A stretch of 64,000 nt of DNA, taken from contig NZ_JABBPD010000004.1 of assembly GCF_012927445.1 (NCBI RefSeq), forward strand, positions 124,001 through 188,000, given 5' to 3'. The position numbers and the translations under genes were made by a program. Below are positions 56,063 to 64,000 of this stretch, piece after piece. Every line of letters starts with the position of its first letter. Position 1 is the first letter of the stretch. The notes below the pieces were generated by a model, which saw nothing but the letters and a program-made list of their open reading frames with translations, ran no database searches and was not told where the DNA came from. This stretch comes from Rhodoferax sp. Lineage in GTDB: Bacteria; Pseudomonadota; Gammaproteobacteria; Burkholderiales; Burkholderiaceae_C.

Positions 56063-57319
56063 ATGTCAAACACACCTGAAATCGACCCGGCATCGGAAAC
56101 GTTGCCGCAAAACTCTATCGCCATCGCGCGTCAAGCCATTCTTGACCACAATCGTGACGTTTTTGGCTATGAGTTATTTGACCGCTCACTGGCTTCAACC
56201 ACCCACACCGCTGCGAGTGATGCCGCGATGCTGTTCAATGTTCTGTCGCACGCCGACAGCGAGGTATTGATTGACCGAAAAAATATCTTTATCAATTGCA
56301 CCCATGAAACGCTGGCCGGTGGCCATCTGGAATTGATTCAACCTGACCGGGTGGTTCTGGAGATACCGCCTTTAGCCGTCGCGGCCACCGATGAAATCGA
56401 GGCGCGTTTGCAGACGCTGACCGACATGGCCAAACGGGGCTTCCGGCTCGCCTTCGACCACACCGTATTGACCCGGCCTTACGCCAGCTGGCTGCCCCTG
56501 GCCTCGTTCATCAAACTTGATCTCTCCAAGCTCCCGCCCGAGGCCGTCAGTTCGGTCATCCACCTGGCGCAAACAAGCTCTACCGCCCAACTCATTGCGG
56601 AAAAAGTAGAGACCGCCGCGCAATTCGAACAGGTGGCGGGCTTGGGACTGAAACTGTTTCAGGGCTACTGGTTTGCAAAACCGGTTCTCTTCACCGGGCA
56701 AACCGTGCGCCCGGCGCAGGCGGCCATCATCCAGCTGATCAACCTGGTGCGCAAGCAGGCCAGCACCGCCGAAATTGAAGAAGTTCTCAAAAGGGACCCC
56801 ACGCTGTCATTCAACCTTCTCCGCTTTATCAATTCATCGGGGTTTGGACTGAGTTGCGAGATCACCTCCTTTCGCCATGCGGTGATGATTCTCGGCCTAA
56901 AAAAGCTGTTTCGATGGGCGGCGCTGTTATTGACCACCTCCCGCACCACCGGTGTCGCGCCAGCCGTCGGCAACATGGCCGTTGTCCGCGGCCGATTGAT
57001 GGAGCTGCTGGCAACTGAGCTATTGCCCCCGGACGAATGCGACAACGCCTTTGTTGTCGGCGTATTTTCCTTGCTCGACACCATGCTGGGCATTCCGCTG
57101 GAAAAGGCACTGGAGTCGATCTCCCTGCCGGAAACCGTGGTCAATGCGCTGCTGCATCACACAGGCGTTCTGGCCCCGTTTCTGGAATTAACCAAGGCCT
57201 GCGAAAACGCCGATGACGAGGCGTTTGGCAGAACGGCGGACGCCCTTCATTTGAACAACCGACAGGTGAACTGGGCGCATCTGCAAGCCCTGGCCTGGGC
57301 CGAAACGCTCGCGGACTAA
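56063..57319 (+). CDS. EAL-HDOD (YuxH-type) signalling protein
   Basis: The 418-residue protein has an N-terminal EAL-like domain (about 18-215) in which the catalytic EAL-containing motif is replaced by YELFDR and other metal-binding residues are missing. It is therefore unlikely to cleave cyclic di-GMP. The C-terminal HDOD domain (about 215-400) has ILGLKKLFRWAALLL. Proteins of this layout act as regulators in chemotaxis or surface behaviour. It stands alone, divergent from the carbonic anhydrase-like gene, with no two-component partner in sight. Confidence 0.82.
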   Translation: MSNTPEIDPASETLPQNSIAIARQAILDHNRDVFGYELFDRSLASTTHTAASDAAMLFNVLSHADSEVLIDRKNIFINCTHETLAGGHLELIQPDRVVLEIPPLAVAATDEIEARLQTLTDMAKRGFRLAFDHTVLTRPYASWLPLASFIKLDLSKLPPEAVSSVIHLAQTSSTAQLIAEKVETAAQFEQVAGLGLKLFQGYWFAKPVLFTGQTVRPAQAAIIQLINLVRKQASTAEIEEVLKRDPTLSFNLLRFINSSGFGLSCEITSFRHAVMILGLKKLFRWAALLLTTSRTTGVAPAVGNMAVVRGRLMELLATELLPPDECDNAFVVGVFSLLDTMLGIPLEKALESISLPETVVNALLHHTGVLAPFLELTKACENADDEAFGRTADALHLNNRQVNWAHLQALAWAETLAD

Positions 57320-57341
57320 AACGCCCGCCGATCAAAATTCA

Positions 57342-57360
57342 CCCCGCGCTAACCGCGGGG
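57342..57360 (-). terminator. Hairpin over the xerD stop
   Basis: CCCCGCG-CTAAC-CGCGGGG forms a 7-bp perfect stem that includes the xerD stop codon in its loop. On the reverse strand it is followed by TGAATTTTGAT, a weak T tract. It may end xerD transcription. Confidence 0.5.
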
Positions 57361-58263
57361 ATGATGCTGGGCATGCAAGGACTTCAACCGTTCGCGGGCC
57401 ACATGGGTGTAGATGGTCGTGGTTGAAATATCGGCATGCCCCAGCAGCATCTGCACTGCACGCAAATCAGCACCATGGTTCAGCAGATGCGTGGCAAAAG
57501 CATGGCGCAAGGTGTGCGGTGACAAAGGTGCCGTGATGCCCGCGCTCACGGCATACTTTTTAACAATCATCCAGAACATCACCCGGCTCATGGCCGAGCC
57601 GGCATTGACGCCCCGCAGCGTCACAAACAGGTCTTCGGTCTGCTTGCCCGCCAGCAGGCCCGGGCGTGCCCCGGTCAGGTATCGACTGAGCCAGGCACTG
57701 GCCACCTCGCCAAAAGGAACCAGCCGTTCCTTGTTGCCTTTGCCAAACACACGCAGTACGTTTTCTGACAGACTCACATTGAACACCTTGAGTGTCACCA
57801 GCTCACTGACACGCAGGCCGCTGGCATACATCAGCTCCAGCATGGTGCGGTCGCGCACGCCCAGCGGCGTGCTGGTATCAGGCGCCGCCAGCAACGCTTC
57901 GACCTGCGATTCCGTCAACGTTTTGGGCACTCGCAAGGCCTGTTTGGCCGCCTGCAGTTTCAGCGTCGGATCAGAAACAATCAGGTGCTCGCGCAAGGCC
58001 CAGCGGAAGTAGCGCTTGAAAACCGTCAGTCGCCGGTTGGCCGTGGTGGCCTTGGTGGTGCTGTGCTGGGCGGCAAAATACCCGTTCAGGTCGTTCTCGG
58101 ATGTATCGATCAACACCCGCTCCCTCCCCTGCAACCAGGCGGCATACAGTGTCAGGTCACGTCGATAGGCTGCAAGGGTGTTTTTGGACAAGCCCTCCTC
58201 CAGCCACAAGGCGTCAATGAAGGCGTCGATGGCCGCCGCAGCCGGCAGTGCACCGGTCCTCAC
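57349..58263 (-). CDS. xerD: Tyrosine recombinase XerD
   Basis: The 304-residue protein has the SAM-like N-terminal domain ([23 protein letters not shown]) and the catalytic domain. The active-site residues are Arg in SGLRVSELV, His-x-x-Arg in [12 protein letters not shown], the later His in LLGHADIST and the Tyr nucleophile in IYTHV. It resolves chromosome dimers at dif with XerC. Nothing suggests a mobile element nearby, so the chromosomal XerD reading is preferred. It uses GTG and overlaps the stop of the upstream solute-binding gene by 4 bp (GTGA). Confidence 0.9.
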   Translation of the reverse strand: MRTGALPAAAAIDAFIDALWLEEGLSKNTLAAYRRDLTLYAAWLQGRERVLIDTSENDLNGYFAAQHSTTKATTANRRLTVFKRYFRWALREHLIVSDPTLKLQAAKQALRVPKTLTESQVEALLAAPDTSTPLGVRDRTMLELMYASGLRVSELVTLKVFNVSLSENVLRVFGKGNKERLVPFGEVASAWLSRYLTGARPGLLAGKQTEDLFVTLRGVNAGSAMSRVMFWMIVKKYAVSAGITAPLSPHTLRHAFATHLLNHGADLRAVQMLLGHADISTTTIYTHVARERLKSLHAQHHPRG

Positions 58264-59222
58264 TCGAGCGTGAGGCGAGACGACTCAACCACTTTTTTGT
58301 AAACGTCAAACTCGGCCTTGATCTGCGCGGCGAACTGCTCGGGCGTGTTGGCAATGATGATGGAACCGGTGTCTTCGATCCGCTTTTTCACCGCCGGGTC
58401 TTCCAATGCTTTGCGCACGCCGGCATTGATTTTGTCCACCACTTCTTTCGACATTCCTTTGGGGCCATAAATGCCGTAATAAGCCATGCGGTTCACCGGC
58501 TCCAGCCCCACCTCCTTGAAGGTCGGCACATTCGGCAATTGAGACAGCCGCTGCGGTGCTGCCACCACGATCGGCACCAGGCGGTTGCTTTGGATGAACG
58601 GCAAGGCCGACGGCAGGTTGTCAAAGGTCATCAGCACCTGGCCCGCAACGGTGTCGTTCAGGGCCGGGCCCGCGCCGCGGTAAGGAATATGGGTGACAAA
58701 AGTACCGCTCAAATTTTTGTACAACTCCATCTGCAGGTGCCCGATGCCGCCCGTACCCGACGACGAATACGAGTATTTGCCAGGATTCTTCTTCAGTTCA
58801 GCGACAAAGCCTTTGTAGTCTTTCGCCGGGAAACTGGGGTGCACCGCAATCACATTGGGGGTTGCGGCAATGTTGATGATGGGGGTGAAATCGGTCAGCG
58901 GGTTGTACGGCGTGCGCGGGTTGATCGCGGGATTGGCCGCCGTGGTGGACACGGTGGCCATGCCCAGTGAGTAGCCATCCGGCGCGGCCTTGGCCGTGTC
59001 GTTGGCACCGATCACACCGCCACCGCCAGCCCGGTTTTCCACCACGACCGTCTGGCCCAAGGCTTTGCCCAGCGCGTCTGAAATCGTGCGGGCAATGATG
59101 TCGGTGGTACCACCCGGTGCAAAAGGCACCTGCAGCTTGATGACCTTGTTGGGATAACCCTGTGCCATGGCGGCACCCGTAACAACGAGCAGGCTCAAAG
59201 CGAATAGTGTTCGACGATGCAT
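58260..59222 (-). CDS. Bug/TctC-family solute-binding protein
   Basis: The 320-residue protein has a signal peptide of about 20 residues ([14 protein letters not shown], ending AMA). The Bug-family body has [15 protein letters not shown] near 33-47 and the GAGGG-type loop [13 protein letters not shown]. These periplasmic proteins bind carboxylates for tripartite tricarboxylate transporters and are very numerous in betaproteobacteria. No TctA/TctB membrane genes are adjacent, so it is an orphan binding protein. GGAG precedes the ATG. Its stop overlaps xerD. Confidence 0.92.
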   Translation of the reverse strand: MHRRTLFALSLLVVTGAAMAQGYPNKVIKLQVPFAPGGTTDIIARTISDALGKALGQTVVVENRAGGGGVIGANDTAKAAPDGYSLGMATVSTTAANPAINPRTPYNPLTDFTPIINIAATPNVIAVHPSFPAKDYKGFVAELKKNPGKYSYSSSGTGGIGHLQMELYKNLSGTFVTHIPYRGAGPALNDTVAGQVLMTFDNLPSALPFIQSNRLVPIVVAAPQRLSQLPNVPTFKEVGLEPVNRMAYYGIYGPKGMSKEVVDKINAGVRKALEDPAVKKRIEDTGSIIIANTPEQFAAQIKAEFDVYKKVVESSRLTLE

Positions 59223-59388
59223 GATGGATGGACTCCTCAGGTACTGAATTGAAAAAATTCAAGGGTCAGTTTAGCGTCGCACTGCCCCGTCTGGCGGTGT
59301 TTGATCCCTAGGGGCAAACCCTCAAGGCGACAGCACTCACCGCAAGACCCGCCCTATCGGAATGAGAGCGGGCTGGTATTCTCGACGC

Positions 59389-60300
59389 GTGAATTACGCC
59401 CAACTCTTGTTCCCCGACTTCTCTCTGATCCTGTGCGGCTACCTGGTGTGCCGCTACACGGCCCTGAATCGCACGGTGTGGGCGCAGGTCGAGACCCTGG
59501 TCTATTTCCTGTTCTTCCCGGTCCTGCTGTTTCACTCGATAGTGAAAAGCCCACTGGACATCAGCGCCACCTCCAGCCTGATCGGTGCCGGCTGGGCCAT
59601 GATGTTCATTGGCATCGCCCTCGCCTATTCACTCCCTTATTGGCCGTGGCTGGGCCGACACATCGGTCGCCGGGAGCACGCCGCCACCGCCCAGGTGGCT
59701 TTCCGTTTCAATTCATTTATCGGCCTGGCATTGGCCGACCGTTTGGCGGGGCCGCAGGGGTCGCTGCTGATTGCGGTCCTGATCGGCGTCTGCGTGCCGC
59801 TGACCAACGTGGCCGCCGTGTGGCCCATGGTCCGCCATGCAGAGCGCGGCTTCCTGCGCGAACTGGTGCGCAACCCGCTCATCATCGGCACGGCCTCCGG
59901 CCTGGCGGCCAACCTGCTGGGCTTTACGCTGCCGGTCTGGCTGGAGCCGACGGTCTCCCGCATCGGCGCAGCCTCTCTGGCGCTGGGCCTGATGGCGGCG
60001 GGCGCCGGCATGCAGTTTGGTGCGTTGCGCCGAGAGAAAACCCTGGCGGTCGCAGCGCTGGCGATCCGCCATTTCTTGCTGCCGCTGGCGGCACTGGGGT
60101 TAGCACACCTGTTTCAGCTCGACTTGGTGCAAACCACCGTGCTGCTGGCTTTTTCGGCCTTGCCGACGGCCTCCAGCTGCTATGTGTTGGCAGCACGCAT
60201 GGGCTATGACGGCGGCTATGTCGCGGGACTGGTCACGCTGTCCACCGTCATGGGCATGATCAGCTTGCCGTTTGCGCTGGGCGTGTTGCAGGCGCTTTAG
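59389..60300 (+). CDS. AEC-family (auxin efflux carrier-like) transporter
   Basis: The protein of about 303 residues has about 10 membrane segments in two repeats, with the polar FNSFIGLALADRL and ALPTASSCYVLAARMGYD segments typical of AEC/malonate-type transporters. The GTG start gives the usual N-terminus (VNYAQLLFPDF); an ATG at 59362 would add nine residues. The substrate is unknown, and a carboxylate is common in the family. It precedes the DUF2760 gene by 55 bp on the same strand. Confidence 0.78.
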   Translation: MNYAQLLFPDFSLILCGYLVCRYTALNRTVWAQVETLVYFLFFPVLLFHSIVKSPLDISATSSLIGAGWAMMFIGIALAYSLPYWPWLGRHIGRREHAATAQVAFRFNSFIGLALADRLAGPQGSLLIAVLIGVCVPLTNVAAVWPMVRHAERGFLRELVRNPLIIGTASGLAANLLGFTLPVWLEPTVSRIGAASLALGLMAAGAGMQFGALRREKTLAVAALAIRHFLLPLAALGLAHLFQLDLVQTTVLLAFSALPTASSCYVLAARMGYDGGYVAGLVTLSTVMGMISLPFALGVLQAL

Positions 60301-60355
60301 CCACGTATTACCATTTGATGTTTGGCCCAAAGCCGGAACACCGCAGGAACCCTTG

Positions 60356-60955
60356 ATGACTCACTCGACACAAAACGCCAATCACACCCCGCCAAAGCCG
60401 CCTGAACTTTCTTTCTTGCGTCGCATCCCGATCGCCTTCGGCGCGTTTTTTCACATTTTGTCGAGCGCCGAATTTGCAGCCCGTGTTGATGGTTTGCAAC
60501 CAGGCCATGCGCCAGCACCCACTCCAGCGCCAGCGCCAGCCCCGGCGGCCGTGACAGCGGTGCCGTTTAAGGAAGCCACGCCCGATGCCGCCCTGCAGCT
60601 GCTGGGCTTGTTGCAGCGGGAGGCCCGCCTGATCGACTTCACCCAGGAGAACCTGAGCAGCTACTCCGACGCTGACATCGGCGGCGCCGCCCGCGTGGTG
60701 CATGAGGGCTGTTGCAAGGTGCTGCGCGAGCACTTCACTATCACGCCAGTGCGCCCGGAGCTTGAGGGCAGCCGCATTACCCTCAACGACGGCTTCGACG
60801 CCCGCGCCGTGCGCTTGACCGGCAATGTGGTCGGCCAGGCACCGTTTCAAGGTAGCCTCAGCCACCGCGGCTGGCGTGCCACCGAGACACGCCTGCCCAA
60901 GCTGACGGAGAGCCATGACGTCACCGTACTGGCCCAGGCCGAGGTGGAGCTGTGA
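60356..60955 (+). CDS. DUF2760 protein of an Hsp70-like operon
   Basis: The 199-residue protein starts at the ATG with AGGA upstream; a longer frame begins inside the AEC gene. The N-terminal segment FGAFFHILSSAEFAARV is followed by an Ala/Pro-rich linker (about 50-68). The DUF2760 domain follows, with LLQREARLIDFTQENL and GCCKVLREHF. The family is known only as a partner of Hsp70-like genes, and its biochemical role is not established. It overlaps the next gene (GTGA), so it is coupled to it. Confidence 0.8.
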   Translation: MTHSTQNANHTPPKPPELSFLRRIPIAFGAFFHILSSAEFAARVDGLQPGHAPAPTPAPAPAPAAVTAVPFKEATPDAALQLLGLLQREARLIDFTQENLSSYSDADIGGAARVVHEGCCKVLREHFTITPVRPELEGSRITLNDGFDARAVRLTGNVVGQAPFQGSLSHRGWRATETRLPKLTESHDVTVLAQAEVEL

Positions 60956-62793
60956 GCGAACCCCGATTTTCCATCGGCATCGACCTGGGCACCACCCACT
61001 GCGCCCTCGCCTATGTGGACATGGCCGCCAGCGACGGCGAAACCACCAGTTACGGCGTGCTTGATATTCCCCAGCTCACTGCCCCCGGCGCGGTGGAATC
61101 CCTGCCCTTGCTGCCGTCCTTTTTGTACCTGCCGCACGCGAACGAGTTGGCAAGTGGTGACCTGAACCTGCCCTGGTCCAGCACGCAGGACTTTACCGTC
61201 GGCGAGTTTGCCCGGGCCCGCGGCGCGCTCACGCCGATTCGCCTCGTTTCCAGCGCCAAAAGCTGGCTTTGCCACCCCGGCGTCGACCGCCGCTCCGCCA
61301 TCTTGCCCAACGATGCACCGGCGGAAGTGGCCCGCGTCTCGCCGCTGGAGGCCTCCACCCGCTACCTGGCCCATTTGCGCCAGGCTTGGGACCACGTCCA
61401 CCCGGAGGCGCCGTTTGACCAGCAGGATGTGACTGTGACCATCCCGGCCTCGTTCGACCCGGCCGCACGCGAACTCACCGCCGAAGCGGCCCGTGCAGCG
61501 GGCTACAGCAACCTGACCCTGCTGGAGGAACCACAGGCCGCGCTCTACAACTGGATTCAAGGCAGCAATGGGCGCTGGCGCAAAGACGTGAAGCCGGGCG
61601 ACATCATTCTGGTGATTGACGTCGGCGGCGGCACCAGCGATTTCTCATTGATCGCGGTGCTGGAACGCGAAGGCCAGCTGGAACTGCACCGGGTGGCGGT
61701 GGGCGACCACATCCTGCTCGGTGGCGACAACATGGACCTGACACTGGCGCATGTCGTGGCCCGCAAGCTGGCCGCGGAGGGCAAGACACTCGACCCCTGG
61801 CAAATGCGGGCGCTCACCTACGCCTGCCGCAGCGCCAAAGAAAACCTCTTGAGCGATGCTGCGCTTACAACGCAATCCATCGTGGTGCCCAGTCGCGGCT
61901 CCAAACTGATTGGCGGCTCCATTCGCACCGAACTCACGCAAACCGAAGTGCGCACCACCATTCTGGAAGGTTTCTTCCCCGCCGTCGATGCCGCCACGCG
62001 TCCGACCAGCCGCACCCGCAGCGGCCTGACGCAACTCGGCCTGCCCTACGCGCAAGACGCTGGCGTCACCCGTCACCTGGCTGCCCTGCTGGGCCGTCAG
62101 GCTGGCGCCACCGCCGAGCTCGAAGGCTTTGCCGGCCAGATCAATGCCGACGCCAGCTTTTTGCACCCCACCGCCGTGCTGTTCAACGGTGGTGTTTTTA
62201 AATCCACCATCCTGTCGGAGCGCACCCTGGGCACGCTCAACCACTGGCTGACCGCAGAGCAGGCCGAGCCGGCGCGCGAACTGGCCGGCGCCGACATGGA
62301 CCTGGCGGTGGCTCGCGGTGCCGCCTACTACGGTTATGTGCGCCGGGGTCAAGGCGTGCGCATTCGCGGCGGCACGGCCCGCGCCTATTACGTCGCGGTG
62401 GAATCCAGCATGCCCGCCATTCCCGGCATGGCGCCGCCGGTGCAAGCCCTGTGCGTGGCGCCGTTTGGCATGGAAGAAGGCGTCGAGGCCGATTTGCTGG
62501 CGCAGGAATTTGGCCTGGTCGTGGGCGAGCCGGTGCATTTGCGCTTCTTTGGCTCCTCCGTGCGCCGACAAGACCAACTCGGCACCCTGCTCGACTTCTG
62601 GCAACCCGAAGAACTGCAAGAGCTGGGCGAAATTCAGGCCACGCTACCCGCCGAAGGCCGCCGGGTCGGCGAAATCGTGCAAGTCAAACTGCGCGCCATT
62701 GCCTCAGAGACCGGCACGCTGGAACTGACCGCCGTCGCCACCCAGGGCGGTGAACGCTGGAAGGTCGAGTTCGACGTGCGCGGCAACAGCTAG
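60952..62793 (+). CDS. Divergent Hsp70-family protein, copy 1
   Basis: The 613-residue protein uses a GTG start overlapping the previous stop. It has the actin-like ATPase motifs: IGIDLGTTHCALAY (phosphate 1, residues 6-19), a connect/phosphate 2 element IDVGGGTSDFSLIAV (near 222-236) and the adenosine motif near FNGGVFKS (about 408). The substrate-binding C-terminal part is not recognisable as that of DnaK and lacks an EEVD-like tail. It is likely a specialised chaperone whose client is unknown. The second Hsp70-like gene begins 11 bp later. Confidence 0.85.
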   Translation: MSEPRFSIGIDLGTTHCALAYVDMAASDGETTSYGVLDIPQLTAPGAVESLPLLPSFLYLPHANELASGDLNLPWSSTQDFTVGEFARARGALTPIRLVSSAKSWLCHPGVDRRSAILPNDAPAEVARVSPLEASTRYLAHLRQAWDHVHPEAPFDQQDVTVTIPASFDPAARELTAEAARAAGYSNLTLLEEPQAALYNWIQGSNGRWRKDVKPGDIILVIDVGGGTSDFSLIAVLEREGQLELHRVAVGDHILLGGDNMDLTLAHVVARKLAAEGKTLDPWQMRALTYACRSAKENLLSDAALTTQSIVVPSRGSKLIGGSIRTELTQTEVRTTILEGFFPAVDAATRPTSRTRSGLTQLGLPYAQDAGVTRHLAALLGRQAGATAELEGFAGQINADASFLHPTAVLFNGGVFKSTILSERTLGTLNHWLTAEQAEPARELAGADMDLAVARGAAYYGYVRRGQGVRIRGGTARAYYVAVESSMPAIPGMAPPVQALCVAPFGMEEGVEADLLAQEFGLVVGEPVHLRFFGSSVRRQDQLGTLLDFWQPEELQELGEIQATLPAEGRRVGEIVQVKLRAIASETGTLELTAVATQGGERWKVEFDVRGNS

Positions 62794-62804
62794 CGCCCGC
62801 GCTG

Positions 62805-64000
62805 ATGCACCAGTACTTGGTTGGCATTGACCTCGGCACCACCAACACGGTGGTCGCCTACGCGCCGGTCGCCCAACCACCGGGCCGGGGCCAGCGCGCG
62901 GCACCGGCCGAGATCAAGCTGTTTGAGATGGAGCAGCTGATCGCGCCGGGTCAGGTCGCCGCCCGGCCCTTGCTGCCCTCGGTGCGCTACCACGCCGCGC
63001 CGGGCGAAATTGCTGAAGGTGAGTTGCAATTGCCCTGGCCCACTGGTGACGATGCGGCGCGGGCCCCGGTCGTGATGGGGCAATGGGCGCGTCAACTGGG
63101 CGCGCAAGTGCCGGGCCGCCTGGTGAGTAGCGCCAAAAGCTGGTTATCCCACACCGCCGTGGACCGCTTGGCGCCGATCCTGCCGTGGGGCGCGCCCGCC
63201 GAGGGGCCCAAGGTTTCGCCGGTGGAGGCCAGCGCCAGCTATTTGAGCTATGTGCGCGCCGCCTGGAACGCACAGCATCCACAAAGCCCGCTGGAACAGC
63301 AAGACATTGTGCTGACCGTGCCGGCGTCGTTTGACGAAGGCGCGCGCGCCCTGACCCTGAGCGCCGCCCGCCAGGCCGGGCTGCCGAAGCTGCGCCTGCT
63401 GGAAGAACCGCAGGCGGTGTTTTACGACTGGCTGCTGCGCCACCGCAGCAGCTTGGCTGACGAACTGGCGCAGACCCGGCTGGTGCTGGTGTGTGATGTG
63501 GGCGGCGGCACCACCGACCTCAGCCTGATCAAAGTCGAGTTGCTGGACGGCCAGCCGCAACTGACCCGCATTGGGGTCGGCAAGCACTTGATGCTGGGCG
63601 GCGACAACATGGACCTGGCGCTGGCACACGCGGTCGAGGCTCGCATGGCAGCAAGCGCCCCGGCGGCGAACCAGCTCTCGGCCAGCCGGCTGGCCCAGTT
63701 GATGGAACGCTGCCGCGCCGCCAAAGAGCAATTACTGGCGGCCGATGCCCCGGCGCAAACGCAAGTCACCCTGCTCGGTGGTGGCGCCCGCATGATTGGC
63801 GGCAGCCGCTCGGTGACGCTCACGCGCGACGAGGTGGTGGCGCTCCTGGTGGACGGCTTTTTTCCGCAGGTGGCAATCAGTGAGCCGGCCAAGGAAGGCC
63901 GCAGCGGCATCGTGGCGTTTGGCCTGCCCTACGCCCGCGACCCGGCCATCACCCGCCACATTGCCGACTTTCTGCGGCAACACGCGCAAGCCATGCCCGA
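62805..64000 (+). CDS. Divergent Hsp70-family protein, copy 2 (cut by window edge)
   Basis: The open frame from ATG at 62805 runs to the window edge, giving 398 residues with no stop. It has VGIDLGTTNTVVAY (phosphate 1, residues 6-19), SAKSWLSH, TVPASFDE, LEEPQAVFYDW, CDVGGGTTDLSLIK (phosphate 2) and LGGDNMDLALAHAVE. It is paralogous to copy 1 over the whole visible part, so a local duplication is likely. In related genomes the long form carries an extra C-terminal domain; that part is outside this window, so the full length cannot be stated. Confidence 0.82.
   Translation, partial: MHQYLVGIDLGTTNTVVAYAPVAQPPGRGQRAAPAEIKLFEMEQLIAPGQVAARPLLPSVRYHAAPGEIAEGELQLPWPTGDDAARAPVVMGQWARQLGAQVPGRLVSSAKSWLSHTAVDRLAPILPWGAPAEGPKVSPVEASASYLSYVRAAWNAQHPQSPLEQQDIVLTVPASFDEGARALTLSAARQAGLPKLRLLEEPQAVFYDWLLRHRSSLADELAQTRLVLVCDVGGGTTDLSLIKVELLDGQPQLTRIGVGKHLMLGGDNMDLALAHAVEARMAASAPAANQLSASRLAQLMERCRAAKEQLLAADAPAQTQVTLLGGGARMIGGSRSVTLTRDEVVALLVDGFFPQVAISEPAKEGRSGIVAFGLPYARDPAITRHIADFLRQHAQAMP

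Noticed and set aside
57349..58263. XerD as mark of an integrated element
   Set aside because: No att-like direct repeats, tRNA target or phage genes nearby; the protein matches chromosomal XerD.

Overview
The window reads as a chromosomal segment of a GC-rich betaproteobacterium. The families, the gene order (pyrG-kdsA-eno-ftsB, dapA-bamC, coaBC-dut, parE-lytic transglycosylase-parC, a Bug/TctC solute-binding protein) and a dispersed 50-55 bp repeat of a kind I remember from Comamonadaceae point to that family. A Rhodoferax/Polaromonas-like organism is my best guess; this is inference, since no rRNA or tRNA gene lies in the window. Coding density is high. I see no prophage, insertion sequence, CRISPR array or island.

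Layout. 1-1.8 kb: a truncated CLC chloride channel divergent from a DapB-like reductase/MarR pair. 1.9-8.0 kb: a trehalose cluster (membrane-anchored OtsA, OtsB, GH15 hydrolase, Na+/H+ antiporter-type membrane protein). 8-12.9 kb: a methyltransferase, a membrane-anchored Mrr-like protein and a persulfide-type operon (ArsR-rhodanese, metallo-hydrolase, MFS, exported rhodanese). 12.9-15.1 kb: glucan phosphorylase. 15.5-18.1 kb: a three-gene electron-transfer module (membrane-anchored flavin/2Fe-2S reductase, four-helix diheme-type cytochrome b, octaheme cytochrome c). 18.1-22.8 kb: NYN protein, exported FKBP, orphan ribbon-helix-helix protein, an unknown protein, malic enzyme MaeB. 22.8-27.5 kb: two tandem spermidine-synthase-like proteins, then a J-domain protein with three unrecognised proteins. 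27.5-35.3 kb: polyphosphate:AMP phosphotransferase, a chemoreceptor with a c-type heme motif, a glycine-zipper protein, a methyltransferase, DUF1993, Hsp15, exported glutathione peroxidase. 35.4-40.7 kb: topoisomerase IV genes with a lytic transglycosylase between them. 40.8-44.8 kb: MFS transporter, a 41-residue membrane peptide, methyltransferase, dapA, bamC. 45-49.4 kb: an Ala-rich lipoprotein, an unknown protein, RoxA-type ribosomal oxygenase, SlyD, Dut, CoaBC. 49.5-54.3 kb: pyrG, kdsA, eno, ftsB, a P-loop protein. 54.3-60.3 kb: Hsp33, gamma-carbonic anhydrase, EAL-HDOD protein, XerD, Bug protein, AEC transporter. 60.3-64 kb: DUF2760 protein plus two divergent Hsp70-like proteins, the last cut by the window edge.

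Themes. Redox and sulfur handling recurs (octaheme module, heme chemoreceptor, persulfide operon, Hsp33, exported peroxidase). Protein quality control also recurs (Hsp70-like pair, J-domain operon, Hsp15, Hsp33, SlyD, FKBP). The best candidates for something undescribed are the three-gene electron conduit at 15.5-18.1 kb, the J-domain operon at 24.5-27.5 kb, the DUF2760/Hsp70 operon at the right end, and the dispersed repeat. At least eight repeat copies occur here; they abut stop codons and in places encode the ends or the interior of proteins (coaBC, FKBP).
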